Shown: positions 34,118 to 47,178 of the stretch, piece by piece
How positions within the stretch are numbered: position 1 is the first letter of the stretch
Layout: each line of letters starts with the position of its first letter
Source of the DNA: Buddleja alternifolia
Lineage: Eukaryota; Streptophyta; Magnoliopsida; Lamiales; Scrophulariaceae
Length of the DNA: 64,000 bases
Assembly: GCA_019426215.1 (NCBI GenBank)
Contig: CM033408.1
Location: 26,205,953-26,269,952 of the forward strand
Direction: 5' to 3'
Made by a program: the position numbers and the translations under genes
Notes under the pieces: model-generated
Database searches by the model: none
Told to the model about the DNA's origin: nothing
Seen by the model: only the letters and a program-made list of their open reading frames with translations

Positions 34118-35500
34118 TAACTACATAAATCAATGGTAATAGGAGGATTTCAAAGGATGTAGGCGACACCTAGCCAGCCCCGTGGCCCCACGTTGTAGCC
34201 CAATTGAGCACGAAATGAATGTATCATTATGAATCTCTAGATCATAAATACCGTATGAGTATAAGTCATTCACTAACGTATCCCGATCGAGTGAGAGTCA
34301 AGGAATATGTCAAGCTCACAGAACTCGATGTTGTGCAATAGATCATAGTAAGATAAAATTACTACACTACCCATCGTGTTCCACACGAGTTAGTTCATCT
34401 GCTTTGGCCAAAGACTTGTCATTTGATTTACTTATGATCGCACACGATACATTTTCATTTACTGTTGAGGTAAGAAATTCCTTTTTGGTAGTCGCCTCAC
34501 AATTGCTAATTGGCTCATTGAGATCACACATCGAGGTCGACTACACCAACTGGTGAATTAGGCCTAACTACTCTTTTATTAGGTCCAATGCTACAAGCAC
34601 ATTGATTGTGACCCCTCAGGTCTATGACTCACGCATACTATTATGATCATTAATCCAATTATTGAGAGTCACTGATCGAATTGCTAAGAGTTATGTTTGA
34701 ATATATCAATCTCATTGATATATCTATGGCACAAGCTCCCACTATCCCATAGTATTCGACTCACATTTTTTGTCAGAGCTTGTGTCATGCAAGTCGAATC
34801 TTAATGCCCAATTAAGATTCTTTGACTTGCGAACCCCTTTAAGTGTTCAAGTACCAGACATTTCCAGTGCATATCTCCTGATCTCATAAGGATTGGAAAG
34901 TCTATCTTGATACACATGGATCGTTTGTTCAATACTTATTAATGTCATGAAGATTCATATGAACAAAATATAGTTGTCTTTCTATAAATAGATAAAATAG
35001 TGTAAAATACAATGAAGTGCCATATTCAATCTAATTCCTCATTGGCATATAAGGGCACATTACTATCATTCACTCCATTGTGATTGACCCCAAAGTAGTT
35101 AACCCTAAAGCAAGTGATGTTCGATTTTGCATACTTTGAATCTTAGTTTGGTCTATGCAACTCCACTAAAAGATATAACATTCCCTAAATCCTCTACTTC
35201 AGTTTAAGCAGAGTAGTAGATATTTACTTTGATTTCTTACTAGGCATACACTTTGATTTCTTGGCAAACAATTGGTTTTCCACTAGCTTTTCAAACACCA
35301 GTTTCATATTCTCTTAGGTTTGATCCTGATGTGGAAAGTTTAATTACTGCTCCGTCTATTTGTCTATGCGCAGTCCATTAGACATTTGGATCTTCTATTG
35401 CAAACTGTGTTGCAATTTTCTGTTGCATTTCATATATGAACGACATGTGAAAATATTTTCTTGAATATAAATTTATTGTGGAATATATATACACTTGTCG

Positions 35501-35919
35501 TGCAAGCATGATATGCAATACAAGATGCAACATAATTCTGCAATAAAAGATCTCGTGTGTTATCTTTGGTGGAGATACACAGGATCACAGGATGCTCAAT
35601 CTCGCGATTTCGGAAAAAAATGTGATTGACGAATATGACTAATTGAAATCCTAACTAACTAGCATTTAATCCTCTGTTAGTTAATAAAAATAAAAATAAA
35701 AAATGGAATGAGTAAATGATTTAACAAATAAAAATGGTAGATATATCGTATCTAAAAAGAAATGATGATTTTTTTAGATTGCCTTTAACGTATCATGGAT
35801 AGAAATCATAATTGTTGAAGATGCATTGACGTGGACAATTAATATTCATTTTTGCATGGGTTGCAACACACTTTGCCTTATGTCCTTTCAAAATATGCAT
35901 CTGAGTTCCTCACATTCAT
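35501..35919. other. AT-rich spacer
   Basis: Nothing recognisable between the LTR-type sequence and the Harbinger element. Confidence 0.5.
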
Positions 35920-37123
35920 TAAGGCCTCACTTGGTTGGGTGGTTTAGGTGGGTTGGCATATTCTAACACATCCAATTTCTTGTTTGGTTGCTCGATCAGA
36001 ATTTGGTCACAAACCCAAGGCCCGGCTTTTGAATCCATGTGTTCATGCTATTTCAACCCACCTATCTTGGTGAGTTAAACTATCATCTATTTTGGGTTGA
36101 ATTATTCAACATGTTTAATGACCATTATACCCCCCCCCACCACATGATATATACCCAAGTACACTTTCCTTTTTCATATTTTGAAACACTCTCTCCCCAG
36201 CTCAACATTTCAGCTGCTGTAACTCTCCCGCTCGAGCTTGGCTACCATTGAAGGAAATTTGGGGATCTTGCTCGTTTTTATTTTTCTCTTCGAATCCAAC
36301 CCATATAGGTCGAGTATGTTTTACACCCATCGATTTTATCTCGGGTTATTTGTTTGTCCATGGTTTTACATACGTTTTTAAAAAAAAAAAAATTAGGGTT
36401 TGGATTACTTTGCCAAGAAGTTTTAAATGTTAACTTTTTATTAATTTTTGGAGTATGTATTGGTTGTATTTGTAGTGATTTGTTGCATTTTGTACAACCC
36501 ATCTACTATCCGTGTGTATATTTTAAAAATTTTGAGGTTTACCATTTTGAGTAATTTTTCTACAAATTTTTGTGTAAATGTGAAAAGCGTTCAGCGGGAT
36601 CCCCACTTTCTTGGAACTCGGGACTGACCTTCAAATCCGCGGATAATCCCTTCTTTTCATAGATTGAAAGAAAGGGGGCAAGAGGATAACAAGTTACAAA
36701 TTCTGTCTCGGTAGGTGTTTTGTTACCACTGTGATTTCGTGGTTCTTATCATTTTGGGTGTATGTTTTTTTAATGACCGAATTTGTTCTTTGTCATTTAT
36801 ATGGATGGGTGAATTACATGCTATAATTTCCTCACACATTATGACGCAATTTGTTGTGTTTTATAGCTGCTAATTATTCACTAATTTATATTTAAATTTT
36901 ATTTTGTCATTTAAGCATGGGATTAATTTTATTTTTCTTTTATAAGTGGTGCAAATATAATAAATGAAAATGTGCAATTATGGTTGATCTTGACGAGTTT
37001 GCTATTTCAATAATTGCAGCTTGAATAATGTCTCGAGTAAGTCAGACTAACTTGGAAGTGATGTTGGTAGTTGAGGAGATAATTTCATGAGCCAAAGTTT
37101 TTTTTAATATAATAATTGCCCTG

Positions 37124-38467
37124 TTGAGTGATGAAAGATTAGGTTGTCATCGAAGAAGGGAACGTATAGTTAGGTATGTAATGGCACATCGAATGCCTGA
37201 TCAAGTTTCACGTGTTTTCCGACTAACGTGTAACAACGACAAAGATTGTCTTGACAACTTGAGAATGGACATGAGTTCATTTGCTAGATTATGCTACTTG
37301 TTACATAATGTTGGTGGATTGTCTGATTCAAAGTATGTTAGGGTAGAAGAAAAAGTTTGTTTCTTTTTGTCTGTCTTGGCACACCACAAGAAGAATGTGA
37401 CAGTGAAGTTTGACCATGTCCGGTCGGGACACACTGTAAGCATATATTTCAACGCGGTACTCGTATCTTTGTTGAAACTTGTTCCAATTTTAACTGTGAC
37501 ACCTAAACCAGTGGAAGATGGTTGCACCGTGGCAAGATGGAAACACTTTAAGGTGCGCTTGTTTATAGCACGTGATGTATTTTTCCTCTCTGTCTTCATA
37601 TTAAAATGTTAACAAATTACATATTCATTACATTGGTATATTTGGGCTACCCAACTACCAGGGATATTTAGGTGCGTTGGACGGGACGTACATTAATGTA
37701 CAAACACCCCTTGCCCACAAACCCCGATATCGCAATCGTAAAGGTGGAATTAGTGTAAACATTTTGGGAGTGGTTGACCGCAATATGAACTTTGTTTACA
37801 TGTTGCCGGGATGGGAGGGGTCTGCTGCTGATGGTAGGGTACTACGGGACGCCGTAAGTAGGGATAATGGACTTAAAGTTCCAACGGGTGAGTTCAATGT
37901 TTAAGATTCCCATATACTCATATTCGTTTTTCTATATGGCCTGAAATTGTATATAGTTGGTATTCAATTGATCTTAAATTCATGTTTATATTTTGTTATA
38001 TAGGACAATAATACTTGTGTGACAATGGTTACCTGAATTGTCCGGGGTTTCTTGCTCCGTACAGGGGTGTGAGGTACCATTTAGATGAATGGGCTCAAGG
38101 TTGTGAAGCTCCACAAGACCAAAAAGAACTGTTTAACCAACGGCATTCCAAAGCTCGCAATATTATTGAACGTACATAGGGTATCATGAAATGAAGATGG
38201 CCAGTTCTTAGGAGTACAACATTTTACCCATTACGCACTCAAAACCGAATGATCTTGGCTTGTGCACTACTACACAACTTCATTCGTCGTGAGATGGAGG
38301 TAGACCCGGCGGAGGCCCAAATCCATGAGGATCATCGTGAATTTTATAATGATGATCTTCCGGCCGAGGTGGAATATGTTGCTTCAATCGACCCATCGAA
38401 TGAATGGGGTGTGTGGCGTGATAATCATGCGGGCAAAATGTTAAATGAATGGCGTGGTGGCCGTTAG
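37124..38467 (+). pseudogene. PIF/Harbinger DDE transposase, three premature stops
   Basis: Exons about 37124-37552, 37662-37887 and 38004-38467. The N-terminal part carries the usual helical region (RMDMSSFARLCYLL, VRVEEKVCFFLSVLAHHKKN). The nuclease part shows LGALDGTYINV (first Asp), GSAADGRVLRDAV (second Asp), GFLAPYRGVRYHLDEW and NIIERT (Glu). C-terminus: ILACALLHNFIRREM. A TAA near 38009 sits where Tyr is expected; TAG (expected Trp) and TGA (expected Arg or Gly) follow the Glu within 12 codons at about 38176-38196. The frame is otherwise sound, so inactivation is recent or moderate. A possible short first exon ends atgtctcga|gtaagt at 37028-37036. Confidence 0.85.
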
Positions 38468-38770
38468 TCATGCTTTTTATGTTTAAAAATATGCATATGC
38501 ATTTTCGCATATGGATGATGATGTACTCGTTTAATAATTTTGTGGGTTGTGCAAACTGAAATTGAGATATTTATGCTTTATTTATTTATTTATTTTTATT
38601 AGAAATTGGTTGTATGTGTACACTGCTCTTATGTGATTTTATTAAACTATGTGCACCTTGTTTGAATTATTCATATGCTTATAAATTTATAATGGTTTTG
38701 TTGAGGTTGAATTGAATATTTTTTTTTTTTGGACACAATTGTTTTTGGCCATGATTGACAGATTCTACAT

Positions 38771-39567
38771 ATGGATGCTTCCGGGAGTTTCACAACAAGT
38801 TGTAGGGGCAGGAAACCTGTTGTATGTAGGAGGATGTGGACAAGACCGGAGGAAGATGCATTGGTTCAAGTACTGAAGGAAATTTTAACTAGTGGTTGGA
38901 AGGCTGATAATGGGTTCTGTGTGGGTTATTTAAATGTGCTACAAGACAAGATAATGAAGGTGTTTCCGACTACTGATCTTCATGCTCAGCCCCACATAAG
39001 TTCTAAGATGCACGCATAGAAGAAACAATACAACACATTATATGTTATTTTCGGGGCTTCCGGAGTAGGGTGGAACTCTACAACAAAGATGATTGAAACA
39101 GACAGTGATGAGCAATGGGAGGCTGCCTATAAGGTATGGCAAACGAGATAAATTATTTCCCTCTGCATGCATATGTCTTGTCATTTTTTGGTATTCATTA
39201 TACTAGTCAATTATTACGTAATGGTAACTATATATCGTTTGTGACCGTGTAGACTGAACCTACGACCCGTTCGATGAGATGGAAGTCGTGGCCCTACTAC
39301 GACTCTTGGTGTGAAATATTTGGGAAAGATCAGGCCAATGGCAACGGAGCTGAAGACTTTCATGATGCTTTTGTTGGTGTGATAAATACGGAAACTGAAA
39401 CACAACCCCAGACTCCTCCTGCAACAAACTTGGAAGACGTTGATACACCGGAAACCCCGTTAGTTGAGGAAGTAGCCACCACTCCAGTTTGTGAGCCCGG
39501 TAGTAGCACTACAACCAAACCAGCTAGGAAGGGCAAGCGCAAAGTGTCCGAAGGCATTCACGGCTAG
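38771..39567 (+). pseudogene. Harbinger ORF2-type Myb/SANT-like DNA-binding protein
   Basis: Exon 38771-39133 starts MDASGSF and carries the Myb/SANT-like (Myb_DNA-bind_3) pattern RMWTRPEEDALVQVLKEI ... GWKADNGF, with an in-frame TAG at 39017-39019 in place of the conserved Trp before KKQYNTLYVIFG. Exon 39253-39567 continues with WPYYDSWCEIFGKDQANG and an acidic, Thr/Pro-rich tail ending KGKRKVSEG. A likely C-terminal piece (VLDMFFSLPQEAKVGQVRLM, to 39830) is in another frame. In active elements this protein works with the transposase in binding and nuclear import. The stop makes this copy probably non-functional. Confidence 0.75.
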
Positions 39568-40615
39568 GTGAATTATTGGTAAGATGGGGCACGAACATGA
39601 GTTAACTCGTAAATGCGAGTTTGTTTATTATTGTGAATGAAATACCAGATTTAACCTTAGATGACAAGCTCGTGGCAACAAACATTGTGAAGAACACACA
39701 AGTGTTAGACATGTTTTTTAGTCTCCCCCAGGAGGCTAAAGTTGGCCAAGTGAGATTGATGTTGGCTGGGAAAATTTTATGTGTGTTCATGGAATCTTTT
39801 GGCAAGCTTACACATAAAAAATTCAACTGATTGGTGTACATTGGGGATGTTTGGTACAATATGGTAATTGTGTTATGTGTATGCTTTTTTGTGTTATCCG
39901 CTAGGCGCTCTAACATTGCCAGTTGGATGTGATTAATTTAATTTTTGGCCATGACTTGGTATGGTAATTCAAATTGTGGTCTGCTTTTTCCCATGTCTTT
40001 CTTTGAATCTCTATTATTATAAGGATGTGTATCGTTTGCCTTGTTCTTATGAGTTGTGTAGGAAACTACTATTTTTACACGTATATACTACAAATTTACT
40101 TAAATGGATCATGCAAAACAAAAAGTATATATATTGGTACAAAATTGGAATAAATATAAAGTACAAAATTGAAAACAAATTTGCTTCATATATATAGACG
40201 TATGAGTAAGCATTTTAAAATCATTTATAAAATGCCATTTAATAATGTAGTTGGGAGTTGCAATTACTCTACCAACCAAAATGACAAAATATTGTAAAAG
40301 CTGTATTTTTGAAGCAAGGACTTGGCAGCATTTTTGACCGAGCTATGAATGCAATAAATTTTCCTAAAGATTGGTCAAATTTGCATTGGTTTTGGCTGAC
40401 ATGAATTGAATGGGAGTTACAAACTTACAATGGTGGGTGTTGACCAAATATAATAAATGCTTTGTTTTTAAAATATTAATGCATCAAACAAATCACTACC
40501 ATGACCACTATATAAGTAGTATATATATCACCATCTTCGTATGGTATTTGACACATTTATCTATATATATATATATTCAATTGAATCAAATTCATAAAAT
40601 TTATTTTTTTGGGCG

Positions 40616-41773
40616 ATGGATGGACAATTCCCAGATGCCGACGGGTGGTCGTTGGAAAAGGAGAAGTTTTTCATTGAATTGCTCCACGCTGCTCAGGGAC
40701 GTAATGAGATAAGTGGTGGAAGGCTAGAGAACAACGTGTTGGTTGGCTTGGTAAATATGATGAACGATGAGTTTGGAGGATTCACTGAAACATCAGTGGA
40801 AAATCGTTTCAACATGTTACGTCGGTGTTGCAAAATATTCAATGTGATTTTCTCAGACTCCAATTTCAAGTGGAACAAGAAGAAGAATTGGATAACAGCG
40901 CCAAATCAGAAATGGCATGCTTTGATTGTCGTATTATTTACAAATCAATTATTTTAATCATTCAACCCTCTTTGCTATTAGATATTGTTGTTTCAGGAGC
41001 ATGTGTTTTAATTGTGATATTTTAGCGTATAATTTATTAACAATGGTTTACATTTTTTGGCCTTCATAGCAATACCCGGATGCGACAAAGTACCATCTAT
41101 GTGGGAAAAAGTATTGGGATAAACTGTCCGAGGTTTTCGACGACGATCTGGGAGAAGGCAGCGTGGACAACCCGAGCGACGGGGGAAACGGGCAAGTTCA
41201 ATCTGGAAATGCGACCAGTTTGGTTCCCGATCCGGACTATTTGCGGGTGTGATAAAGTTCCACAAGTCTGAACGGCATGGACCAAAAAGAATCCCGGAAG
41301 AAAATTTGTCGATTGCGTAAATTGGAACGTAGGTGAATTAGTTTTTTGTTAATTTTATTCAAATGTCCCACATAAACTTCTGAATTTAATAGTAATTTAA
41401 CATTTGTGTGAACATGTGATTACAAAAACCTGGTGGGTGTAATGCGTTTGATTGGATAGAGGACGAAGTTTGTGACAAATGGATGGAAATTGGGAGAACA
41501 CTTCTAACAAGACTTGATGAAAGGGAGGAAAAACTTAAAGCAATTCAAGCCGTTAATGACACATTGAAGGTGAACAACAAGAAAATGCATGAAGTCATAC
41601 AGAAATTAACAACATCGAACAATGCATTATTGATGAAGAAGCAAAGCGATGATTTACAAATTCATGCCTTACAAAATGAATTGTACAAGTACAAATCAAT
41701 AGGTTGGATTTTGAAGTTTGTATTCATAGTCGTTTATGCTACATGGATGTATAAGGTTACCAAAAAGTACTAA
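40616..41773 (+). CDS. Second SANT-like protein with coiled coil and C-terminal membrane segment
   Basis: First exon from ATG 40616: GWSLEKEKFFIELLHAAQGR, ISGGRLENNVLV and NRFNMLRRCCKIFNVIF, a Myb/SANT-like domain. A later exon from about 41070 gives YPDATKYHLCGKKYWDKLSE, the usual end of such domains, followed by an acidic linker. The last exon (about 41462-41773) encodes a heptad-rich coiled coil (REEKLKAIQAVNDTLKVNN ...) and then ILKFVFIVVYATWMY, a single membrane-spanning stretch, ending VTKKY. Splice sites in the middle are uncertain, and stop codons near 41250 must be spliced out. I know no Harbinger protein with this tail. It could be a captured host gene or an element-specific factor. 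Confidence 0.5.
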
Positions 41774-42237
41774 GTAGGGCTACTATTTCATTTCACGTTG
41801 CATGATACTATTTACTTAATTAGTCATTAATAAATTATCAATGTAATCTTGTTTCATTGTATATTATTTCCTATTACTGCAAATAATTTAGTAACATATA
41901 TAAATATATATATATAATTCACCCCCGTGTGCCAAAAATTAATCAAATGTCATTCAAAACATACAATAGATCCACATATAGCCATTCAAATTACATACAT
42001 GTCCATTCAACGGTTTTCAAACATAACCGACACAAAAATAAACGGTAATGGATGCCATTGTCACACAAATACCATTCACCCATCACATATATCAACATAT
42101 ATCAACAACAGAAACCGAATTCAATTGTCCATCCAACACATATATCAACGACTAATACCATTCCTAATAAAAACCATTGTCACTTAAAAATAATGTCCAA
42201 AAACACCAACATATAGTGTTTTGTTATAAACACCACC

Positions 42238-43314
42238 TCAAGCCCCCCTCAATTTTCTGACATCCATTTGTACTTCCTCACCGGATCCTCCAGTAATCAG
42301 AAAAGCAAATCGTTTCCCGGCTTTAATCTTATTTTTCGAAACAAATTCAAACCACCCGTCTTGCAACCAGCACATACCTTGACCTTCTACTCCAAGTTTG
42401 GCTTTCCACTTCAATTGCACATCCCTAGCAGTTCCTTCCCATACGGGTTTGAGCTTTGCTACCCTCTTTGAATCAAGCCCGTAAGCCCTCCATACATGTG
42501 AAGGAATGCACTGAAACAATGCAACACTTTTTTAGAAGGGGAAAATTTTTATACAATTACATTTATAAAAGCATCAAAACAGCAAAAAAAAAATACAAAA
42601 TACTCACCAATGCGGCTAGTCTTCCATGGACATAATCACAGCCTCCGCTTCGACGGACCGTAACCGTGAATCCGGCTTCTTCATCCATATTCGTGTCGTC
42701 GTCATCTTCTTCCGTTCCTTCATTCTCTTCCATTGAGTCGTCGGTCTCTCCTTCCTCATCATCATCTTCGCCAGTGCTTGATTCTAAACAAAGTGATTCG
42801 GGTAATTTCACATAAGTATGTTGGTTAGAACTAATAAGTAAACATAATTGTCATATACTAAATACAATAACAATTGCAATACAATACATACCGTCGCTGC
42901 TAGTCACTGGGGCAAACTCATACTTTTTGGAAGACCCGTTAGGGATCATTACGGTTGCATGAAACACCATATCACCCCGATGATGAAAATGGATGAAATC
43001 ACCCATCTGCAAACTATGCATTTTTCGAAATCGATCCCACTTCGTCCGCTCCAACATCAACACACCCTCAACCCGTTCAACGCTGAAATTAAAAGTAGCT
43101 AGGATAGTTTTTATGGTTAAACGGGATTGAAGGGTCAAACGAACACGTTGAGCAAACGCAGCGGGAATCGTCTAAAACACAAAGTTTGAATTTATATAAA
43201 AATTACTACATATGATAAAACAAACTATATATCAAACTTGACACCACTTTATAGTAAACAAGTTACAAAATATACCGGTCTTTGCTCCCAGCTGGGAATG
43301 AATAGACCCTTCAT
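42238..43314 (-). CDS. Two-B3-domain (REM-like) protein carried by the Harbinger element
   Basis: Four exons join in phase with no stop: 43314-43276, 43171-42892, 42783-42608, 42510-42238 (255 aa). The first B3 domain (about 14-90) begins TIPAAFAQRVRLTL and includes RTKWDRFRKMHSLQMGDFIH and HATVM. An acidic linker (about 107-150) is almost all Asp/Glu. The second B3 domain (about 165-254) has IPSHVWRAYGLDS, CWLQDGWFEFVSKNKIKAG and KRFAFLITGG. B3 domains bind DNA, and the REM branch is plant-specific. A leader exon at about 43945-44090 could add a basic N-terminus (KKRK); I chose ATG 43314 because it is the first in frame. It lies antisense and convergent to the SANT gene, inside the inverted repeats. 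Among the element's genes it alone looks intact. Confidence 0.7.
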
Positions 43315-44410
43315 TCATGTCAACTTTTCCTTTTTAGCACTTGGCATATTATTTCCTGATAAAATGTAATTCATCAAAACATGGTCTATTATTGCATAAA
43401 ACACGAAAGAATAAGCAATGCACTCATAATCACAGTTGAAGACATTGTAAACTACGAAAAAATTCAACTTCATTTCTGCAATGATATAATCAGTAATCAC
43501 AGTTTTGTAAACTACGAAAAAAGTAAACTGCATTTCAGCAATGATATAATGAGTATTCACAATCCAAATAAATCCCCATGTACTCAAAATTTAAGTGCAT
43601 GACAAGATCAATAGATCACTAACCCAAAACAGTGCACATTAATCCAAACAACACATAACCACCAAAATCAACATACAACCAGAAAAATCCGAACAACACA
43701 TAACATAACAGGTAAATTTGGTATGCCAACACATAACATGTTGTACATGAAGAAAAGAAAACTGAAAATGCATCAAATTGAAAAATGAAAAATTTTGGAT
43801 GTGAAACTGAAAAATACACAAACAATAATTAACAATAATTGTAATATATGCCATAATACTATCTACTTTACAATTTATACTTTGTAAATGCATCAAATTT
43901 CAAAAAAATAATAAGGGATTCGGAAGAAATCGGTCTACTTACCTGAGAATTAGGTCCAAATGCCGTCGCGGTCTGGGAAAAAAAAAGACACACGAATGGC
44001 GTCAAATGTTATTTCCAAAAACGGACCGACATAATTTTTTTAAAAAAAAATTGTTACTTGATTCGGAAGAAGACAGAGGAGAAGCAGAAGATAGCTTGCG
44101 TTTTTTCGAAGCTTCTCAAATGGTGGGATGAGGGGGTTTTGGTGAGGGGGTAGTGGTGGGGTAGGTTATTTTAAACGAGGGCAAATTAGGGTTACCATTA
44201 TTATTTGGAGGCAAAAGTGTATTTAGCCCATGACCAACCCATGACCAACCCACATAAACCCACCAACCAAACAGGAAATAAACTTTTTGGAAGTGGGCCG
44301 AAAAAAGTAGCCAAACAAGATTTCAAAAATTGGGTTGGGTGGTCCTATGGTTTCAAACCCTTGGACTATTTTATCACATCTAAACCCAACCCCAACCAAA
44401 TGAGGCCTAA

Positions 44411-45777
44411 GTGTTGCATGTCACCTCCTTTGGCCGTTCCTAATAAAATCTAGGCGAATATATATATATATATATATATTATGCCAGTTTCTTCAGCATG
44501 TGGGCTTTTCATAATTCCACCAAGGGCAAAAAAGTTGCCTAAGCGTTAAAGTGCTCTGAACCCCATAAGATAGGAGGTATCTAGCTACTACTTTCTATAA
44601 TAATTTTTATTGCATGAAAAACTCAAACGTAGAAGCTCTGGATAGAACATAAGTACATTTTTAGGTTATTAATTTTAGTACCATATATTTTTATCAAATA
44701 TTCAACAAGTGATATATCTTGTTCAAGTTTCATTGTTTAATTAATCACCAAATATTGTTTTGTCTGTGCATTTATAATAATTCAACATTATCAAACAATA
44801 CTTTGAGTTTGAATAACCATCTACCATTTAGAAAGCGATAAACTAATTGAAAATAATTAATTTAAATAAAAAACAAAATTGTATACTCGAATTCTTTGTT
44901 GGTAAAAGAAGATTTGACGTGGCAAAGTCGTGAAAAAACTACTTTCTTTATAAATAATTCAATAATAAGTTATATAAAACATGTTAAAGTTATTTCCTAT
45001 GTTTCTATTGGAATTACTTACTACTTTATGGTATAACTTTTGATTATTATAAATTGCAATACACAATTCTATATATTCAAAATCTTCTAAAACAAAATAG
45101 ATATGTTATTTCTTCGTTGCTAATTAATGTACATACAATATTTTTAATTAAAATATAAAAGAAAATATTAGATAATATAAAAATGCAAGCTTAATAAAAC
45201 AAAGTTATAATAGCTACAATAAAAAATTATTGCACTCACAAAATTATTTTATGTAGTTGAATATACATTACATTACAATTACCTAGTAGAGATAATATTG
45301 GACCTATTGGATAATAACTGTTATTGTTGTAACTAAATAAGTTATTGCTGGTATATTTTTTTTGTAAAAGACGATTAACAAATAATAAATTATCAATATA
45401 TATAAACCATGATAATTTAAAGATAGTTCTTTAAAAATTTATTAACGCTCAATAATACATCCTTTATTGACAAGTACTTTTATCACTTAATATTTTTATC
45501 AATTATCGCTAATATTACCTTTTCATCTTAAAGTTTGTGACTCTCAGTATCGATTCGGATGAACCATGAATATAAAATTTCATTATGAGGTTATAATTTT
45601 ATTGATTTAAGAGATTGCATTTGGGCTTTACACAATATTGTTAAATTTAAATAAAAATGTTACAAGTCACAAGAGTTTCATTTCTATCGAGCCCAATTAT
45701 GACAATAATAATATTAGCTTTTGATAAAACCATTTCAAAAAAAAAAAAAAAATCAACCCAAACTAGTAGTATCAGCT
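44411..45777. other. AT-rich spacer with (TA)n
   Basis: No gene seen. A (TA)n run lies at 44458-44479. The last 8 bp (gtatcagc) are the target duplication of the next element. Confidence 0.6.
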
Positions 45778-46922
45778 AGGGGTGATTGCGGTTTGGTTTT
45801 GCAATTTTTTTTTTATTAATTTTAAACCTAATTGCCAAGTGCGGTTTGGAGGAAATAAAATTTAAAATTGCGGTTTTGCAAATCAAAGCCGACTATGTAA
45901 TTTTGTGCGGTTTGGTGCGCTTTGACAGTTTTTCAAGTTATTTTACATTTTAAAACTACATAAGAAAACAATGTTTGTCATCTTTTTTTGTTAAACTAAT
46001 CAATACAAAGATAATGATAATTTATAACTAAGAAAATACTTGTCGGAAAAATATTTGCCAAGATTAAACTCCATGAATCATACAAAAGAATACTAGCCTC
46101 ATTATATATTATTATATTAGTGTATCATATGTTTAGAACAGGAAAAGTACAAGTATATCACTTTAAATATCTATTTTACACTGTGTATAGATGTACATAT
46201 TTTACTATATATATAAATATATCAAACAAATTCACACTCATATATAAGAAAATGTCTTAATCAAGCTTGTATGAAAAGTAAGATGAGAAAATTTGTATAT
46301 AAACAAGTATTACAAAAATGACACGTTGTAATTATTTGTTTATTAAATATTGTGCACTAAAATCTGCAAAAAAAAAAGTTGTAAAAATTATTATAAGGTC
46401 ATAAAACAATAGATGATCTAACACGACATTGCTATTACAAATAATTGTGAGAGCTAAATAGAACAAATGTCATAAATATAATCTATAATGCTTTTTCTTG
46501 TCAAAACTTTTCAAGTGTCTATTATATAAAAAAAAATATACACAAAAATATCATAAAATATTATCACTTTAAAAGTTTCAAGTACCAATGTTGATTGAAC
46601 TAACAATTAATCATGTAAAAAATATAACTATATCAATTCAATAACAAATATTAAATTAAACTACAAATATGAATTGTATTACGAGTAACAAATATTAAAA
46701 GTTCAAATTAAAAATAATAATAAGAAATATATATATGTATGTATGTAGGCGGTGGCGGTGGCGGTGACGGTGGTGGTGCTGTTTATTTAACACTAATTTT
46801 GAAACCAAACCGAATAGGGTGGTGTACTTTTCATTTAAATTTTAAACCGCGATTTGTTTAGAACATTGATAAAAACGATGCGATCGGTTTGGGCGGTTTT
46901 TCAAATCCAATGCTCACCCCTA
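45778..46922. mobile_element. Non-autonomous hAT element, 1145 bp
   Basis: Ends are taggggtg ... caccccta, the common hAT terminus. Flanking 8-mers gtatcagc (45770-45777) and gtatcacc (46923-46930) differ by one base, the 8-bp duplication size of hAT. Subterminal gcggtttgg / ccaaaccg repeats occur near both ends. It contains a GGC/GGT-rich run at 46748-46780. No transposase. Confidence 0.85.
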
Positions 46923-47000
46923 GTATCACCTTCCACATTCATGTGGGAGATCCTGGTTCAACTCCAAACTGTTAAAAGTTGTGACTTTTCTCTTCTTATT

Positions 47001-47178
47001 TGAAGTTTCCCGTATTCCACATGGGATAATGCAAGAAATATGAATTAGTTTATAAAGAGAACCATAGGATTCAAGTGTAACAATTGAGTCGTGGTTCAAA
47101 TGCCCAACTCAAGGTTACGCTCAGTGGGTTCAATGAGATTTCTTTGGTCCAAGGGCCTCGTGGGCCCGGGGAGTGACA
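47001..47178 (+). repeat. 5' LTR of a nested LTR element (178 bp)
   Basis: Starts TG and ends CA, followed by ctatcagagc (47182-47191), a near match to the initiator-Met primer site. It is collinear with 58812-58998 (about 80% by eye, shared blocks aagaaatatgaattagttta and tgcccaactcaaggttacgc). I found no matching target duplication, so the outer limits are provisional. Confidence 0.65.

Larger units (their letters stand above)
32728..35500. mobile_element. Non-coding LTR-retroelement sequence (long LTR / LARD-like)
   Basis: No coding frame. The start region attaggaatcctataacaaa ... atgcagcggaag resembles the 5' end of common plant Copia-type LTRs. The later part (cctcaggtcta, cgaggtcgac, tcccactatccca, ttcgactcac blocks, 34.3-35.0 kb) matches in order a second copy at 57.7-58.7 kb. 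That shows a dispersed family. Boundaries uncertain. Confidence 0.55.
35923..44407. mobile_element. PIF/Harbinger element, 8485 bp, with four gene modules
   Basis: Terminal inverted repeats: left ggcctcacttggttgggtgg, right end reverse-complemented ggcctcatttggttggggtt. Target duplication TAA at 35920-35922 and 44408-44410, as for PIF/Harbinger. Inside on the plus strand are a broken DDE transposase (37124-38467), a Myb/SANT-like ORF2 (38771-39567) and a second SANT-like gene with coiled coil and membrane tail (40616-41773). On the minus strand is a two-B3-domain gene (42238-43314). A typical element has only the first two and is about half this size. Confidence 0.9.
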
